From assembly GCA_048262255.1 (NCBI GenBank), contig JBLXFH010000002.1, forward strand, positions 310,001-374,000: DNA of 64,000 bases, written 5' to 3'. The translations under genes were made by a program, and so were the position numbers. Shown piece by piece: positions 26,478 through 35,286 of this stretch (the stretch's first letter is position 1; every line of letters starts with the position of its first letter). The notes under the pieces are model-generated. The model did no database searches. It had not been told where the DNA came from and was given only the letters and a program-made list of their open reading frames with translations. This DNA comes from JABMNT01 sp048262255 (GTDB lineage: Bacteria; Pseudomonadota; Alphaproteobacteria; Rhodospirillales; Casp-alpha2).

Positions 26478-27020
26478 CTAGGCCTGGGCCGGGGCCGGGG
26501 CCTGCACCGGCGGGTGGACAACCTCGGAAAGCAGCTCCAAGAAGGGTTTGGCCTGAACCAACAATGTTGCCGCTTTGGTCAGCAACAGGACAGGGGTCAG
26601 CGGCTCGTCAAAAACATAATCTTCGATCAGGATAATCCTCTGATGGCTTGTCACCTTGACACGCCCACCCAAATGCACGGTCGCTGCAGATAACACCTCC
26701 ATGGCATTGCTGCGTTTGATGGGACCTTCCGCCGTATAAGGGACATTACCCAAATGCGCCCGCAGGAACATATTCGTGCGTTGCTCTTCAGCCGAGGCCT
26801 TGACGGCAAATAAAAAGCCGAGGTATTCGAAGGTGAATTCAAATTGACGGCCCTTACCAGCAATTTCAGCTGCTGTATCCAGACCGATTTCACGGTTGCC
26901 GGATCCGGCCATGGTTGCAATAAGGGCTTTGGTCTTTTCTGCCGGTGATTTGGGCACACTGAGGCTCCTGAACATGTGGGTATGCAATCTTAACACGCCC
27001 GAAGTTTTACGGGAAGACAT
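26478..27020 (-). CDS. Conserved-looking protein of unknown function
   Basis: A 180-aa protein I do not recognise. The central part reads as alternating strands (FEFTFEYLGFLFAVKA, RVKVTSHQRIILIEDY), and the C-terminus ends in a Pro/Ala/Val/Gln tail (PPVQAPAPAQ) encoded by a GGCC-rich repeat near 26490. There is no signal peptide and no catalytic motif. ATG 26975 (MFRSLSVPK) is an equally possible start. It is divergent from psd and convergent with the LysM gene. Confidence 0.5.
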   Translation of the reverse strand: MSSRKTSGVLRLHTHMFRSLSVPKSPAEKTKALIATMAGSGNREIGLDTAAEIAGKGRQFEFTFEYLGFLFAVKASAEEQRTNMFLRAHLGNVPYTAEGPIKRSNAMEVLSAATVHLGGRVKVTSHQRIILIEDYVFDEPLTPVLLLTKAATLLVQAKPFLELLSEVVHPPVQAPAPAQA

Positions 27021-27118
27021 TCCCGCAATTATTCACGTAAAATAGCAGATGTCGACAAGCCTGTAAGAATATGGGACAACGCTGAACAATTACACCAACG
27101 GAAATGAGCTAAATACCT

Positions 27119-27805
27119 ATGCTAAAGAGTGTCTTCGTTCCTATCAACAAAGCCGGTTGGCCCTTTATTGGGCTTTTTGCAGTTGCCGCCGCAGGTCTCT
27201 GGTATTGGCATTTTGCCGCCGGGCTGGTCGGATGCGTATTGACGCTTTGGTGTATTTATTTTTTTCGCGATCCCGATCGGATCACGCCAAGCCGTGATGG
27301 ACTGGTCATCAGCCCGGCGGATGGTGTCGTCCAATCTGTAGTTCGCGCCGTACCCCCGGCGGAGTTGGGACTTGGCGAAGCGCCGCGGACCCGGATCGCC
27401 GTTTTCATGAACGTCTTCAATGTCCACGTAAACCGGGTTCCGATTACCGGCACGATTACCGCCAAAAGTTATCGGCCTGGAAAATTCTTCAATGCCTCTC
27501 TGGACAAAGCCAGCGAGCATAACGAACGTATGAGTTTGAAAGTCACCGGTGCCGACGGAACAGAAATCGGGTTCGTACAAATTGCCGGCTTGGTCGCCAG
27601 ACGCATCCTTTGCTACGCCAAGGAAGGCGATAACATGCGCGCCGGAGAACGGTTTGGTCTGATCCGCTTTGGCAGTCGCGTTGATATTTACCTGCCGGAT
27701 GGCGTTGAGGCGTTGGTCACTGTAGGGCAAACAGCCATTGCAGCCGAAACCGTTCTGGCGGATATTAACTCCAAGGAACCGGCACGCACCGGTGAAATCC
27801 GTTAA
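27119..27805 (+). CDS. psd: Phosphatidylserine decarboxylase (short, archaeal-like type)
   Basis: Makes phosphatidylethanolamine from phosphatidylserine at the cytoplasmic membrane. The 228-aa proenzyme has N-terminal membrane segments (~13-48), SPADGVVQSV, and MNVFNVHVNRVP. The self-cleavage site is Gly185-Ser186 in RFGSRVD; cleavage makes the pyruvoyl group. This is the short PSD-A form common in alphaproteobacteria. pssA follows after 17 bases, so two consecutive steps are encoded together. Confidence 0.94.
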   Translation: MLKSVFVPINKAGWPFIGLFAVAAAGLWYWHFAAGLVGCVLTLWCIYFFRDPDRITPSRDGLVISPADGVVQSVVRAVPPAELGLGEAPRTRIAVFMNVFNVHVNRVPITGTITAKSYRPGKFFNASLDKASEHNERMSLKVTGADGTEIGFVQIAGLVARRILCYAKEGDNMRAGERFGLIRFGSRVDIYLPDGVEALVTVGQTAIAAETVLADINSKEPARTGEIR

Positions 27806-27822
27806 GGACGGACAAAATAAAC

Positions 27823-28611
27823 ATGTCGACAGCAACAGAACCGCCGAAGAAGCGATCACAGCGGATCAAGGAACTTCCCTTTAACCGGATGATTCCCAAC
27901 ATCCTGACACTGCTGGCTCTTGCCGCCGGGCTGACGTCCATCCGCTATGCGCTTTTAGAACAATGGGAGCGGGCGGTGCTCGCACTTGTCGTCGCTGCCA
28001 TTCTGGACACCATGGACGGGCGGGTGGCGCGCCTGCTGAAAGGCTCCAGCCGATTTGGCGCCGAGCTGGATTCGCTATCCGATTTCGTCTGCTTTGGCGT
28101 GTCTCCGGCTTTGATCCTCTATTTATGGGCCATGCAGGATGCCGGACGGTCAGGCTGGATTCTGGTAATGTTGTTTGCCATGTGCTGCGGCCTGCGGCTG
28201 GCGCGTTTCAACGTTTCGACTGACGATGAAGATGCCCCCGTCTGGAAAGCCAATTTTTTTGCAGGTGTTCCTGCACCTGCCGGCGCCGGCCTGGTCCTTC
28301 TGCCTCTCGTTCTATCTTTTCAGATTGAGACAGATGTACTGCGAAACCCGTGGATGGTCGCTTTTTTTCTGTTTGCCGTCGGTTCCCTGCTGGTCAGCTC
28401 TTTGCCAACTTACTCGTTCAAAAAGCTCAAGATCACCCGCAATTGGGTCATGCCGACCATGCTCATCGTCGCCGGTATTGCGGCTTGCGCCGTTAGCCTC
28501 CCCTGGCTGACACTCACCGTGGTTCTCAGCCTTTATCTTTGCACGTTCCCGCTCAGTTATCGCTCACATAAGCGCTACGCTTCCCAGGAACCCCCGCTTC
28601 CAGTGAAATAG
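27823..28611 (+). CDS. pssA: CDP-diacylglycerol--serine O-phosphatidyltransferase
   Basis: Makes phosphatidylserine from CDP-diacylglycerol and serine. The 262-aa integral membrane protein has the CDP-alcohol phosphotransferase motif complete: Asp62 and Asp65 (DTMDG), Arg70, Gly79, Asp83 and Asp87. There are about seven hydrophobic segments. It forms an operon with psd. Its last base abuts the end of the convergent RND permease gene at 28612. Confidence 0.94.
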   Translation: MSTATEPPKKRSQRIKELPFNRMIPNILTLLALAAGLTSIRYALLEQWERAVLALVVAAILDTMDGRVARLLKGSSRFGAELDSLSDFVCFGVSPALILYLWAMQDAGRSGWILVMLFAMCCGLRLARFNVSTDDEDAPVWKANFFAGVPAPAGAGLVLLPLVLSFQIETDVLRNPWMVAFFLFAVGSLLVSSLPTYSFKKLKITRNWVMPTMLIVAGIAACAVSLPWLTLTVVLSLYLCTFPLSYRSHKRYASQEPPLPVK

Positions 28612-31600
28612 TCAGGCCGTCGCTTTGGCCTCAGCCTTGACCATCTTCCGCTGCTTGCGCCGGTCCAGCCAGCCCCGCAAGTTAGCCCGCAACATTAACG
28701 CCGATGGCGTCACCAGTAGCGTCAGGATTGTGGCAAACCCCAAGCCGTAAACAATCGCCGTCGCCAACTGCGACCAGAATTGCATGGACGGCGCGCCAAT
28801 GGTGACGGAGCGCGAGAAGAAATCAATATTGGCGCTCATCATCATGGGCAATAACCCCAGAATGGTCGTGATCGTGGTCAGCAAGACCGGGCGCAAGCGC
28901 TGGTAACCTGTTTTCAGGATCGCTGTCAGGGGGTCTGGTTCGTCCGCACGCAACCGATCATAGGTATCAATCAGAACAATATTGTTGTTCACAACAATAC
29001 CAGCCAGCGCGATGACGCTGATGCCGTTCATGATAATTCCGAAAGGCTGCCCCGTCGCCATCAAACCGATCAGAACGCCGCCCGTCGACATGACCACTGC
29101 AAACAAAATCAGCCCCGCCGAATAAAAACTGTTGAACTGGGTCACCAGAATAACCGCCATGATAAACAGGGCGACGCCCAAGGCCTTGCCTAAAAACTTC
29201 TGGGCCTTTTCCTGTTCCTCATTTTCCCCCTTAAACTCGACTCGCACGCGGGGGTCCAAATCGGCGGCTTTAACCCAGGCCAGAATCTCTTTCACCTTAT
29301 TGGCCGGCAACTGGCCCTCAACCACATCGGCCTTAACGGACATCACCCGCTTGCCATCGGAGCGCTGAAGCTTTCCGGTATGCGGACGCGCCACCCGCTC
29401 GACAAAGTTGCTGAGTGGGACCTGTCCGGCCTCTGTTACGGAGCGGATATTATCCAACTGGTCAATGGTCCGATAGGCCTTTGGATAACGTACCCGGATA
29501 TCCAGTTCATCATCGGAATCATCGGGGCGGTATTCACCCAGCTTTATGCCGGTTGAAGTCAACTGAACCGTGCGTCCGATCAGATCCACATTGACCCCGA
29601 ATTTTGCCGCCTGGGCCCGATCCGTGGTCATTTCCCAGTCTATCCCCGGCAGCGGCCGACTATCTTCTACATTAATAAAACCGCCAATTTCCTCTAACCC
29701 GCTGAGAACCTTCTCGACCATGGGTGCGATGGCATCGGGATAACGCGACGACAACTGGATTTGAATGGGTTTTCCGACCGGAGGCCCGGACTCCTGAACC
29801 CGCCGGTCAACGATAATCCCGGCCAGTCCTTCGGTTTGTTGTTTGACCTCTTCGAGAATGACTTCTGCCTTACGGCGCTTGTCCCAATCAATAAACTGCA
29901 GGGTGATTGTGCCGACGATATCTTCCGCTTCGCCCGAGTTTTCCTCAGCACCGGTCCGCAGATATATCGTTTCGATTTCATGATGTTGTTCATTTAACGC
30001 CAGAATGCGCTGCTCGACTTCAGCCATCAGTTCGTCTTTTTCGCGCACCGCCAGATTGCCGCGCGCTTTAACCTGCAACTTGGCGAATTCCGGCTCCACA
30101 TCCGGGAAAAATTCGACGCCTTTGCCAACATTCACAAATGCCGCAAAAATAGTGACCAGAAGGATAACCGACCCCAGAAGGACTTTGCCCGGATGGCGCA
30201 AAGCGCCTGCCAAAACACGGATATAGGCACCGGCAAAGCCGGGAAGTTCTGTGACATTCGTTTTCGCAAGCTGCCGTTCGGCTGCCAGTTCGGCGCTGGT
30301 TGACGCCTTGCCCAGAACGCTGCCCAGTGTCGGCACAAAGATCAAGGCCATGAACAGCGATGCGCTTAGCGTGGCGACCATGGTGATCGGCAAATATTTC
30401 ATGAACTCACCAACCACGCCGGGCCAGAAAACCAGCGGCAAGAACGCCGCCAGCGTAGTCGCCGTGGAGGCGATGATCGGCCACGACATGCGTTTGGCAG
30501 CAAGGCCATAAGCCACTTTCGGCGGCTCCCCTTCGCTCATTTTCCGGTCCGCATATTCGGTAACCACAATCGCCCCATCGACAAGCATTCCAACGGCCAA
30601 AATAAGAGCAAACAGGACAATCATGTTGATGGTCAAACCGAGTGCGGACAGGACCAATATACCGGCCAGAAAGGACCCCGGTATGGCGATTCCGACTAGT
30701 CCCGCCGAGCGAACGCCCAAAGCAGCAATGACAATGATCATGACCAATAGAATGGCAGCGATAACGTTATTCTGCAGATCGGCAAGACGTTCGCGAATAA
30801 TATCGGATTTATCATTCAGATAACTGACCGAGACCATATTTTGAAGGGTTTCCGGCCAGAGGTCCTGTTCCTGGCGAACTATTTCACGCACCTTGGCAAC
30901 CGTATCGATGATATTCTCGCCGGTCCGTTTCGAGACCTCCAAAGCGATCGCTGACTTGCCATCGACCCGGGCAACGCTCTCGGCATCCTTGAAGCCTCTT
31001 CTGATTTCACCAATATCGCCAAGGGTGACGACCGCATCCCCTTCCACCTTGATTGGCATGCGCATGATATCGCGCACGGACTCAAACAATCCCGGCACCT
31101 TGAGGCTAAAACGGCCCCGCCCCGTATCCTGAGACCCGGCGGCAACCAGAAGATTGGAGCTTTTGATGGCATTCACTGAATCAATAGGTGACAGCCCGTA
31201 GCTTTCAATTTTCACCGGATCGATCAGGATTTCGACCATCTCGTCGCGGTCTCCGGCGACCTTCACTTCAAGAACTGAAGATATCCCCTCAATGCGGTCT
31301 TTCAGATCACGACCCAGCTTCAGCATCGTGCGTTCCGGAATGGCGCCGGACAAGGTTACGACAATGACCGGAAACAGACTGAGATTAACCTCGTGGACTT
31401 CCGGTTCATCGCTCTCGCTCGGCAGCTCCGGTTTCGCCAGATCGACCTTTTCGCGAACGTTATCCATAGCTTCGTCTGCATCAAACCCGGCTTCAAATTC
31501 GAGCGTCACGCTGGCTCCACCTTCATAGGCTGAAGCCCGCATTTCCTTAACGCCCTCAATGACCCGAAGCTCCTGCTCCATGGGTCGGATCAGCAACCGC

Positions 31601-31782
31601 TCGGCATCTTCCGGTGAAATACCATCGTGATGCATCAACACATACATGATCGGGATGTTGACGTCCGGCTCGGCTTCTTTGGGAATTTCAATATAAGAGA
31701 CCGTACCCGCAATGAGGATCAGGACCAGTGTTGAAATTACGGTCCGGGCATGGCTGAGAGCCGCATTTATGATGGCGTTCAT
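28612..31782 (-). CDS. RND-family efflux permease
   Basis: A 1056-aa inner-membrane proton-driven exporter. It has the twelve-helix RND layout with two large periplasmic loops (after helix 1, IPKEAEPDVNIP start; after helix 7, GVEFFPDVEPEFAKL). The helix-4 segment reads VGMLVDGAIVVTEYADR, so the usual Asp-Asp proton relay of AcrB-type pumps is Asp-Gly here; the same position is often Asp-Gly in one branch of the family, as far as I recall. The helix 10-12 region NGISVIALAGIVVNNNIVLID is standard. It overlaps its membrane-fusion partner (31779) by 4 bases and is probably controlled by the PadR protein at 32926. Confidence 0.9.
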   Translation of the reverse strand: MNAIINAALSHARTVISTLVLILIAGTVSYIEIPKEAEPDVNIPIMYVLMHHDGISPEDAERLLIRPMEQELRVIEGVKEMRASAYEGGASVTLEFEAGFDADEAMDNVREKVDLAKPELPSESDEPEVHEVNLSLFPVIVVTLSGAIPERTMLKLGRDLKDRIEGISSVLEVKVAGDRDEMVEILIDPVKIESYGLSPIDSVNAIKSSNLLVAAGSQDTGRGRFSLKVPGLFESVRDIMRMPIKVEGDAVVTLGDIGEIRRGFKDAESVARVDGKSAIALEVSKRTGENIIDTVAKVREIVRQEQDLWPETLQNMVSVSYLNDKSDIIRERLADLQNNVIAAILLVMIIVIAALGVRSAGLVGIAIPGSFLAGILVLSALGLTINMIVLFALILAVGMLVDGAIVVTEYADRKMSEGEPPKVAYGLAAKRMSWPIIASTATTLAAFLPLVFWPGVVGEFMKYLPITMVATLSASLFMALIFVPTLGSVLGKASTSAELAAERQLAKTNVTELPGFAGAYIRVLAGALRHPGKVLLGSVILLVTIFAAFVNVGKGVEFFPDVEPEFAKLQVKARGNLAVREKDELMAEVEQRILALNEQHHEIETIYLRTGAEENSGEAEDIVGTITLQFIDWDKRRKAEVILEEVKQQTEGLAGIIVDRRVQESGPPVGKPIQIQLSSRYPDAIAPMVEKVLSGLEEIGGFINVEDSRPLPGIDWEMTTDRAQAAKFGVNVDLIGRTVQLTSTGIKLGEYRPDDSDDELDIRVRYPKAYRTIDQLDNIRSVTEAGQVPLSNFVERVARPHTGKLQRSDGKRVMSVKADVVEGQLPANKVKEILAWVKAADLDPRVRVEFKGENEEQEKAQKFLGKALGVALFIMAVILVTQFNSFYSAGLILFAVVMSTGGVLIGLMATGQPFGIIMNGISVIALAGIVVNNNIVLIDTYDRLRADEPDPLTAILKTGYQRLRPVLLTTITTILGLLPMMMSANIDFFSRSVTIGAPSMQFWSQLATAIVYGLGFATILTLLVTPSALMLRANLRGWLDRRKQRKMVKAEAKATA

Positions 31783-32933
31783 GACGGGTCGGCCTTTCTG
31801 CTGCCCGTCAACACAGAGGTATCGATCCCGCTTTTTATATCCGCTTCTGTGGCCGTCAGCACCTTCTGGCCTGAACGGACAAATTCCTGACCAACCGTAA
31901 TCAGGGTCACCACTTCCGGCAGCCCACCCAGCCAGATGCCTTCCGGCGTATCGGAAACAATGGAAACCCGGTAAAAGGTGACAATGCCCTGATCGTTTAC
32001 GCCCTTGACCCCAATGGCTCCTTCGTCATCCAGCGTCAGAATTGCCGAAGACACCAGATGTGCACGTTCATTTTCCGCAGGTAGATGCAGTTCCGCTGTC
32101 AATCCTTCCGGAACAGTGCTGTCCGAATTTTCAACCCAAACGTCCACATCGAACGTTCGCGTTGCCGAGGACCCGACCCGGGAAATGTATTTTACGACAC
32201 CCTCCAGCCGGCGACCAGCCGGCAGGATAGCGACCGCCTTGCCATTCGGCCGGATACGCGAAACATCGCGTTCAGAAACTTGAGAAACAATCCGGATGGG
32301 GTCCAGATCGACAATGGTCGCAACCACATCGCCCGATTTGACATAATCCCCAACGCTGAGCGACAACGTATTGATTACCCCGCGGATGGGGGCCTGAACA
32401 ACGGTTTTGGCGATTTCCAGTTCGATCACCTTGAGGGCGGTTCGTGCTGTTTCCAGAGCAGCCTTTTCCTGAGCAAGTTTGACTTGCGATTGGAACTGCT
32501 TTTGTTCGAGCTTTTTCGCCGCATTATAGGCAATTGTCTGATACTCCAGCTTTGCCTTGGCTTCCTCAAGCTGGCTTTGGCGGTCATCCATCGACAACCG
32601 GAAAAGAACATCCCCCTGTTCAACAAAGTCACCCTTATTGACTGCCTTTTTGACGATACGGCCCGCAATCTCGGCGGCGATGTCGGCCTGGTTGACGGCC
32701 TCTGTCCGGCCAAACAATATAACTTCACGCTCCTGAGTCTGTGCGATGGATTGCATGACACGGACCGTCGGCAGCGCGTGTTCCGGCTTTTCTTTTCCGG
32801 CTGCAGCCTGCATGTCGGGTTCGTTGCCTGTAACGATACCGGAACCAATCCAGGCCGTCACAGCGACCGCCAACAACAAGGCCACAACATAAGACGACTT
32901 AATACGCCGCGACGGCTGTTTTATCTCAGACAT
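31779..32933 (-). CDS. RND efflux periplasmic adaptor (membrane-fusion protein)
   Basis: A 384-aa HlyD/AcrA-like subunit. Residues ~14-32 form a membrane anchor, followed by a barrel-sandwich half-motif (AEIAGRIVKKAVNKGDFVEQGDVLFRL), a long coiled-coil hairpin (~115-165) and the second half-motif (VQAPIRGVINTLSLSVGDYVKSGDVVATIVD, in two parts). It connects the permease encoded next to it with an outer-membrane channel, which is not encoded here. The gene overlaps the PadR gene by 8 bases and the permease by 4. Confidence 0.9.
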   Translation of the reverse strand: MSEIKQPSRRIKSSYVVALLLAVAVTAWIGSGIVTGNEPDMQAAAGKEKPEHALPTVRVMQSIAQTQEREVILFGRTEAVNQADIAAEIAGRIVKKAVNKGDFVEQGDVLFRLSMDDRQSQLEEAKAKLEYQTIAYNAAKKLEQKQFQSQVKLAQEKAALETARTALKVIELEIAKTVVQAPIRGVINTLSLSVGDYVKSGDVVATIVDLDPIRIVSQVSERDVSRIRPNGKAVAILPAGRRLEGVVKYISRVGSSATRTFDVDVWVENSDSTVPEGLTAELHLPAENERAHLVSSAILTLDDEGAIGVKGVNDQGIVTFYRVSIVSDTPEGIWLGGLPEVVTLITVGQEFVRSGQKVLTATEADIKSGIDTSVLTGSRKADPS

Positions 32934-33504
32934 TGTTGGCTCCTGAACGCTGCGGCATTTCGGATATGTTATCCATCGAAGGCGATTCTGTAATATTCAA
33001 TAACTTTTCGCGATTTTCGGTCAGGTAAGTCGCCATCGCTTCATAAAAGGTCAGGCCAAACCCGCAGGCAAAACCCCGCCCCGGCAAAGCCCCTTCCATA
33101 TCCAATTCTCGTAGACGTTCGGCCTGAGACTGGAAATGCGTCAAATACGACTCATAAACCGCCGTCAAAGCCTGTTTGTCCATATAATCGGCGAAAAACA
33201 ACCGGACAAGATGCTCTGAACGGATTTTGTCCTTGCTTGGCTTCTCGCTGAGCGCTTCCTTGAAAAGACGAAATCCGGCTTCAGTCAAACTGTAAACCTT
33301 TTTGTCCGGCCGCTTTTCCTGGGCCATTTCGGTCACGGTGACCAGGCCCTCTTTCAACAAAGTATTCAATGCTGGATAGATTGACCCATAACTGGCGTCA
33401 TAAAACTGTCCAAAAGGACCTTCATCGAACATTTTCCGGATTTCATAACCACTGGCATCGCCCATAGTCAGCGCGCCAAGGCACAAGGTTTTCACATCCA
33501 TCAA
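32926..33504 (-). CDS. PadR-family transcriptional regulator
   Basis: A 192-aa regulator. The N-terminal winged helix (~5-85: LGALTMGDASGYEIRKMFDEG, YGSIYPALNTLLKEGLVT, KKVYSLTEAG) is the PadR signature, followed by a C-terminal helical dimerisation region. As first gene of the padR-adaptor-permease operon it probably represses its own operon and responds to a pump substrate. Upstream lies an AT-rich region with a possible operator at 33555-33576. Confidence 0.9.
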   Translation of the reverse strand: MMDVKTLCLGALTMGDASGYEIRKMFDEGPFGQFYDASYGSIYPALNTLLKEGLVTVTEMAQEKRPDKKVYSLTEAGFRLFKEALSEKPSKDKIRSEHLVRLFFADYMDKQALTAVYESYLTHFQSQAERLRELDMEGALPGRGFACGFGLTFYEAMATYLTENREKLLNITESPSMDNISEMPQRSGANNV

Positions 33505-33554
33505 GACATACTCCTGCCAATGCCTCCCGAAATAGAGGCATTTTTTGAAGATAT

Positions 33555-33576
33555 ACTTGTTCGATATATATCAAGT
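33555..33576. promoter_or_regulatory. Possible PadR operator
   Basis: ACTTG and CAAGT arms flank a 12-base AT core containing the palindrome GATATATATC, about 50 bases upstream of the PadR start. Symmetry and position suggest an operator, but the two symmetry centres do not coincide. Confidence 0.3.
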
Positions 33577-33628
33577 CAATATATGTATGCGACCAACTGC
33601 CATGCAGAGCGCGCATGACTACAACGGA

Positions 33629-34534
33629 TTACAGTTCCCAGGGTGTCACCGGCGTGAAGGTTTCCGTCAACAGGTCGATAAACGCCCGGACCTTGGGCGA
33701 CAGGTGTTTGCTATGGGGATACACCGCATAAATGTTCACCTTGTTGGTAACTTCATAATCCTGCAGCAAGGGAATAAGCCTTCCCGCTTTAATATCCGGG
33801 CTGACAACAAAGTTCGCGACCCGGAGCAAACCCAGTCCAGCCAGCCCTGCTTCGTGCAAGGCGGTCGCGTTATTAGTCTCAAAATTACCGGATACCCGAA
33901 TACGCTGAGGACCATCGATGCCCTTGAATTCCCACTGGTTTAGGCTGGTCTCAAAACTGAGCGTCAGGCAGTTGTGGTTTTTCAGGTCTTCCGGGTTTTG
34001 TGGCGCGCCAAATTTCTCAATATAGGATGGAGAGGCGGCGACGGTCCGGTGAACCGGCCCAAGCTTGCGTGCGATCAACGTGCTGTCGGGCATATCGGCG
34101 ATACGGATCGCCACATCCACCTCTTCTTCAACCAGATTGACTAGGCTGTCTGTAAGAGTCAATTGAATGCGCAATCCCGGATAACGGGCCAGGAATTCCG
34201 GGATCAGGGGCTGAATATGAAACTGCGCAAAGGCCGTCGAAGCATTCACCTTTAAAAGCCCGCGTGGTTCCGTGTGAAGCTCCGTCACAGCCATTTCCGC
34301 TTCGTCAATGGACGCTAGAATGGGAACGCACCGCTGATAAAAGGCGTGCCCCTCTTCGGTCATGCTCAAACGACGTGTCGTACGATTCAACAGCCGGGCG
34401 CCCAAGCGGTCCTCAAGCCGGCCAATTAACTTACTCACCGCCGAAGGGGTTAATTTTAATGCCCGTGCGGCTGCCGAAAAACTTTCATGCTCGACGACGC
34501 GAACAAAAACGGCCATTTCTCCCTGTTGATCCAT
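33629..34534 (-). CDS. LysR-family transcriptional regulator
   Basis: A 301-aa LysR protein of the CrgA/DsdC-like group. The N-terminal helix-turn-helix is at ~18-40 (FSAAARALKLTPSAVSKLIGR, in two parts), followed by the effector domain from ~90. No divergently transcribed target is adjacent: the AsmA-like gene lies upstream in the same orientation. The target therefore cannot be named. Confidence 0.9.
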   Translation of the reverse strand: MDQQGEMAVFVRVVEHESFSAAARALKLTPSAVSKLIGRLEDRLGARLLNRTTRRLSMTEEGHAFYQRCVPILASIDEAEMAVTELHTEPRGLLKVNASTAFAQFHIQPLIPEFLARYPGLRIQLTLTDSLVNLVEEEVDVAIRIADMPDSTLIARKLGPVHRTVAASPSYIEKFGAPQNPEDLKNHNCLTLSFETSLNQWEFKGIDGPQRIRVSGNFETNNATALHEAGLAGLGLLRVANFVVSPDIKAGRLIPLLQDYEVTNKVNIYAVYPHSKHLSPKVRAFIDLLTETFTPVTPWEL

Positions 34535-34670
34535 TCCACCACCTGCTGAAACATGAGTTGTGATTTTTATTCATTAATTATAGGTTTTTTTCTCATACTT
34601 TCAATTTTCAGGCAATCCTTATCTGGATCAAAACTTCACATCATTGGGCAGCCCTAATGAAACCGGCTAA

Positions 34671-35261
34671 TTACAGACACGGCAGGCCGGGGATGCCACC
34701 GCCACTGACGGCAATACCAGGCAGAGTTAAGACGCTTATTGCCCCCGACGCCAAATTGGCAATCGTAACCGTGCCGCCAACAACCCCAATTCCGCCAGCG
34801 CCTAAAAGTGAAAACCCTGATCCTCCAGCAGGCCCCCCGGCGGACGTCTGGAAATTGTTCAAATCATCCCAGTTGCCTTCACCGGAGCCTGTTGTCTCAA
34901 CCAGAATATCGACGCCGACCAGTTGCACCCGAGGCACCGCCACCTCGCCAAACAACAAGGGCAGAAAATCGACTTCGGCAATGAGCTGTTTGGCTTTCAG
35001 CATGTCCGGGCGCGACCCCCAGGGGGCATTTTGAATACGCACGCCATTGGCGATGATCCGCGGCGGAAAAGACACTTCAAAATCGATAGGACCGTCAATG
35101 GAGAGCTGGCGTCCCGACAGGGTTCCAATGCGTTCTTGAAGATCGCGTTTCCAGCCTTCCAGATCGCTCAGGTTGGCATATCCAATGATCAACGCAATTC
35201 CGATCGCCAGCACGCCCATCTTAACAGTAAACCGGAACAACTTTCCTATAAGCCTGAACAT
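34671..35261 (-). CDS. Truncated AsmA-family protein (N-terminal domain only)
   Basis: A 196-aa protein with an N-terminal membrane helix (MGVLAIGIALIIGYANL) and the AsmA N-terminal domain (RIGTLSGRQLSIDGPIDFEV, ANGVRIQNAPWG, LLFGEVAVPRVQLVGVDILVE). Full-length AsmA/bridge-like lipid-transfer relatives are several times longer. Here the protein ends soon after a Gly-rich segment (GLPCL, stop), and the bases downstream show no continuing homology. It may be a decayed gene or a short family member. It follows the Sel1 gene after 25 bases. Confidence 0.6.
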   Translation of the reverse strand: MFRLIGKLFRFTVKMGVLAIGIALIIGYANLSDLEGWKRDLQERIGTLSGRQLSIDGPIDFEVSFPPRIIANGVRIQNAPWGSRPDMLKAKQLIAEVDFLPLLFGEVAVPRVQLVGVDILVETTGSGEGNWDDLNNFQTSAGGPAGGSGFSLLGAGGIGVVGGTVTIANLASGAISVLTLPGIAVSGGGIPGLPCL

Positions 35262-35286
35262 GTCTTGTTTGTTTCCTCTTTTGTAT

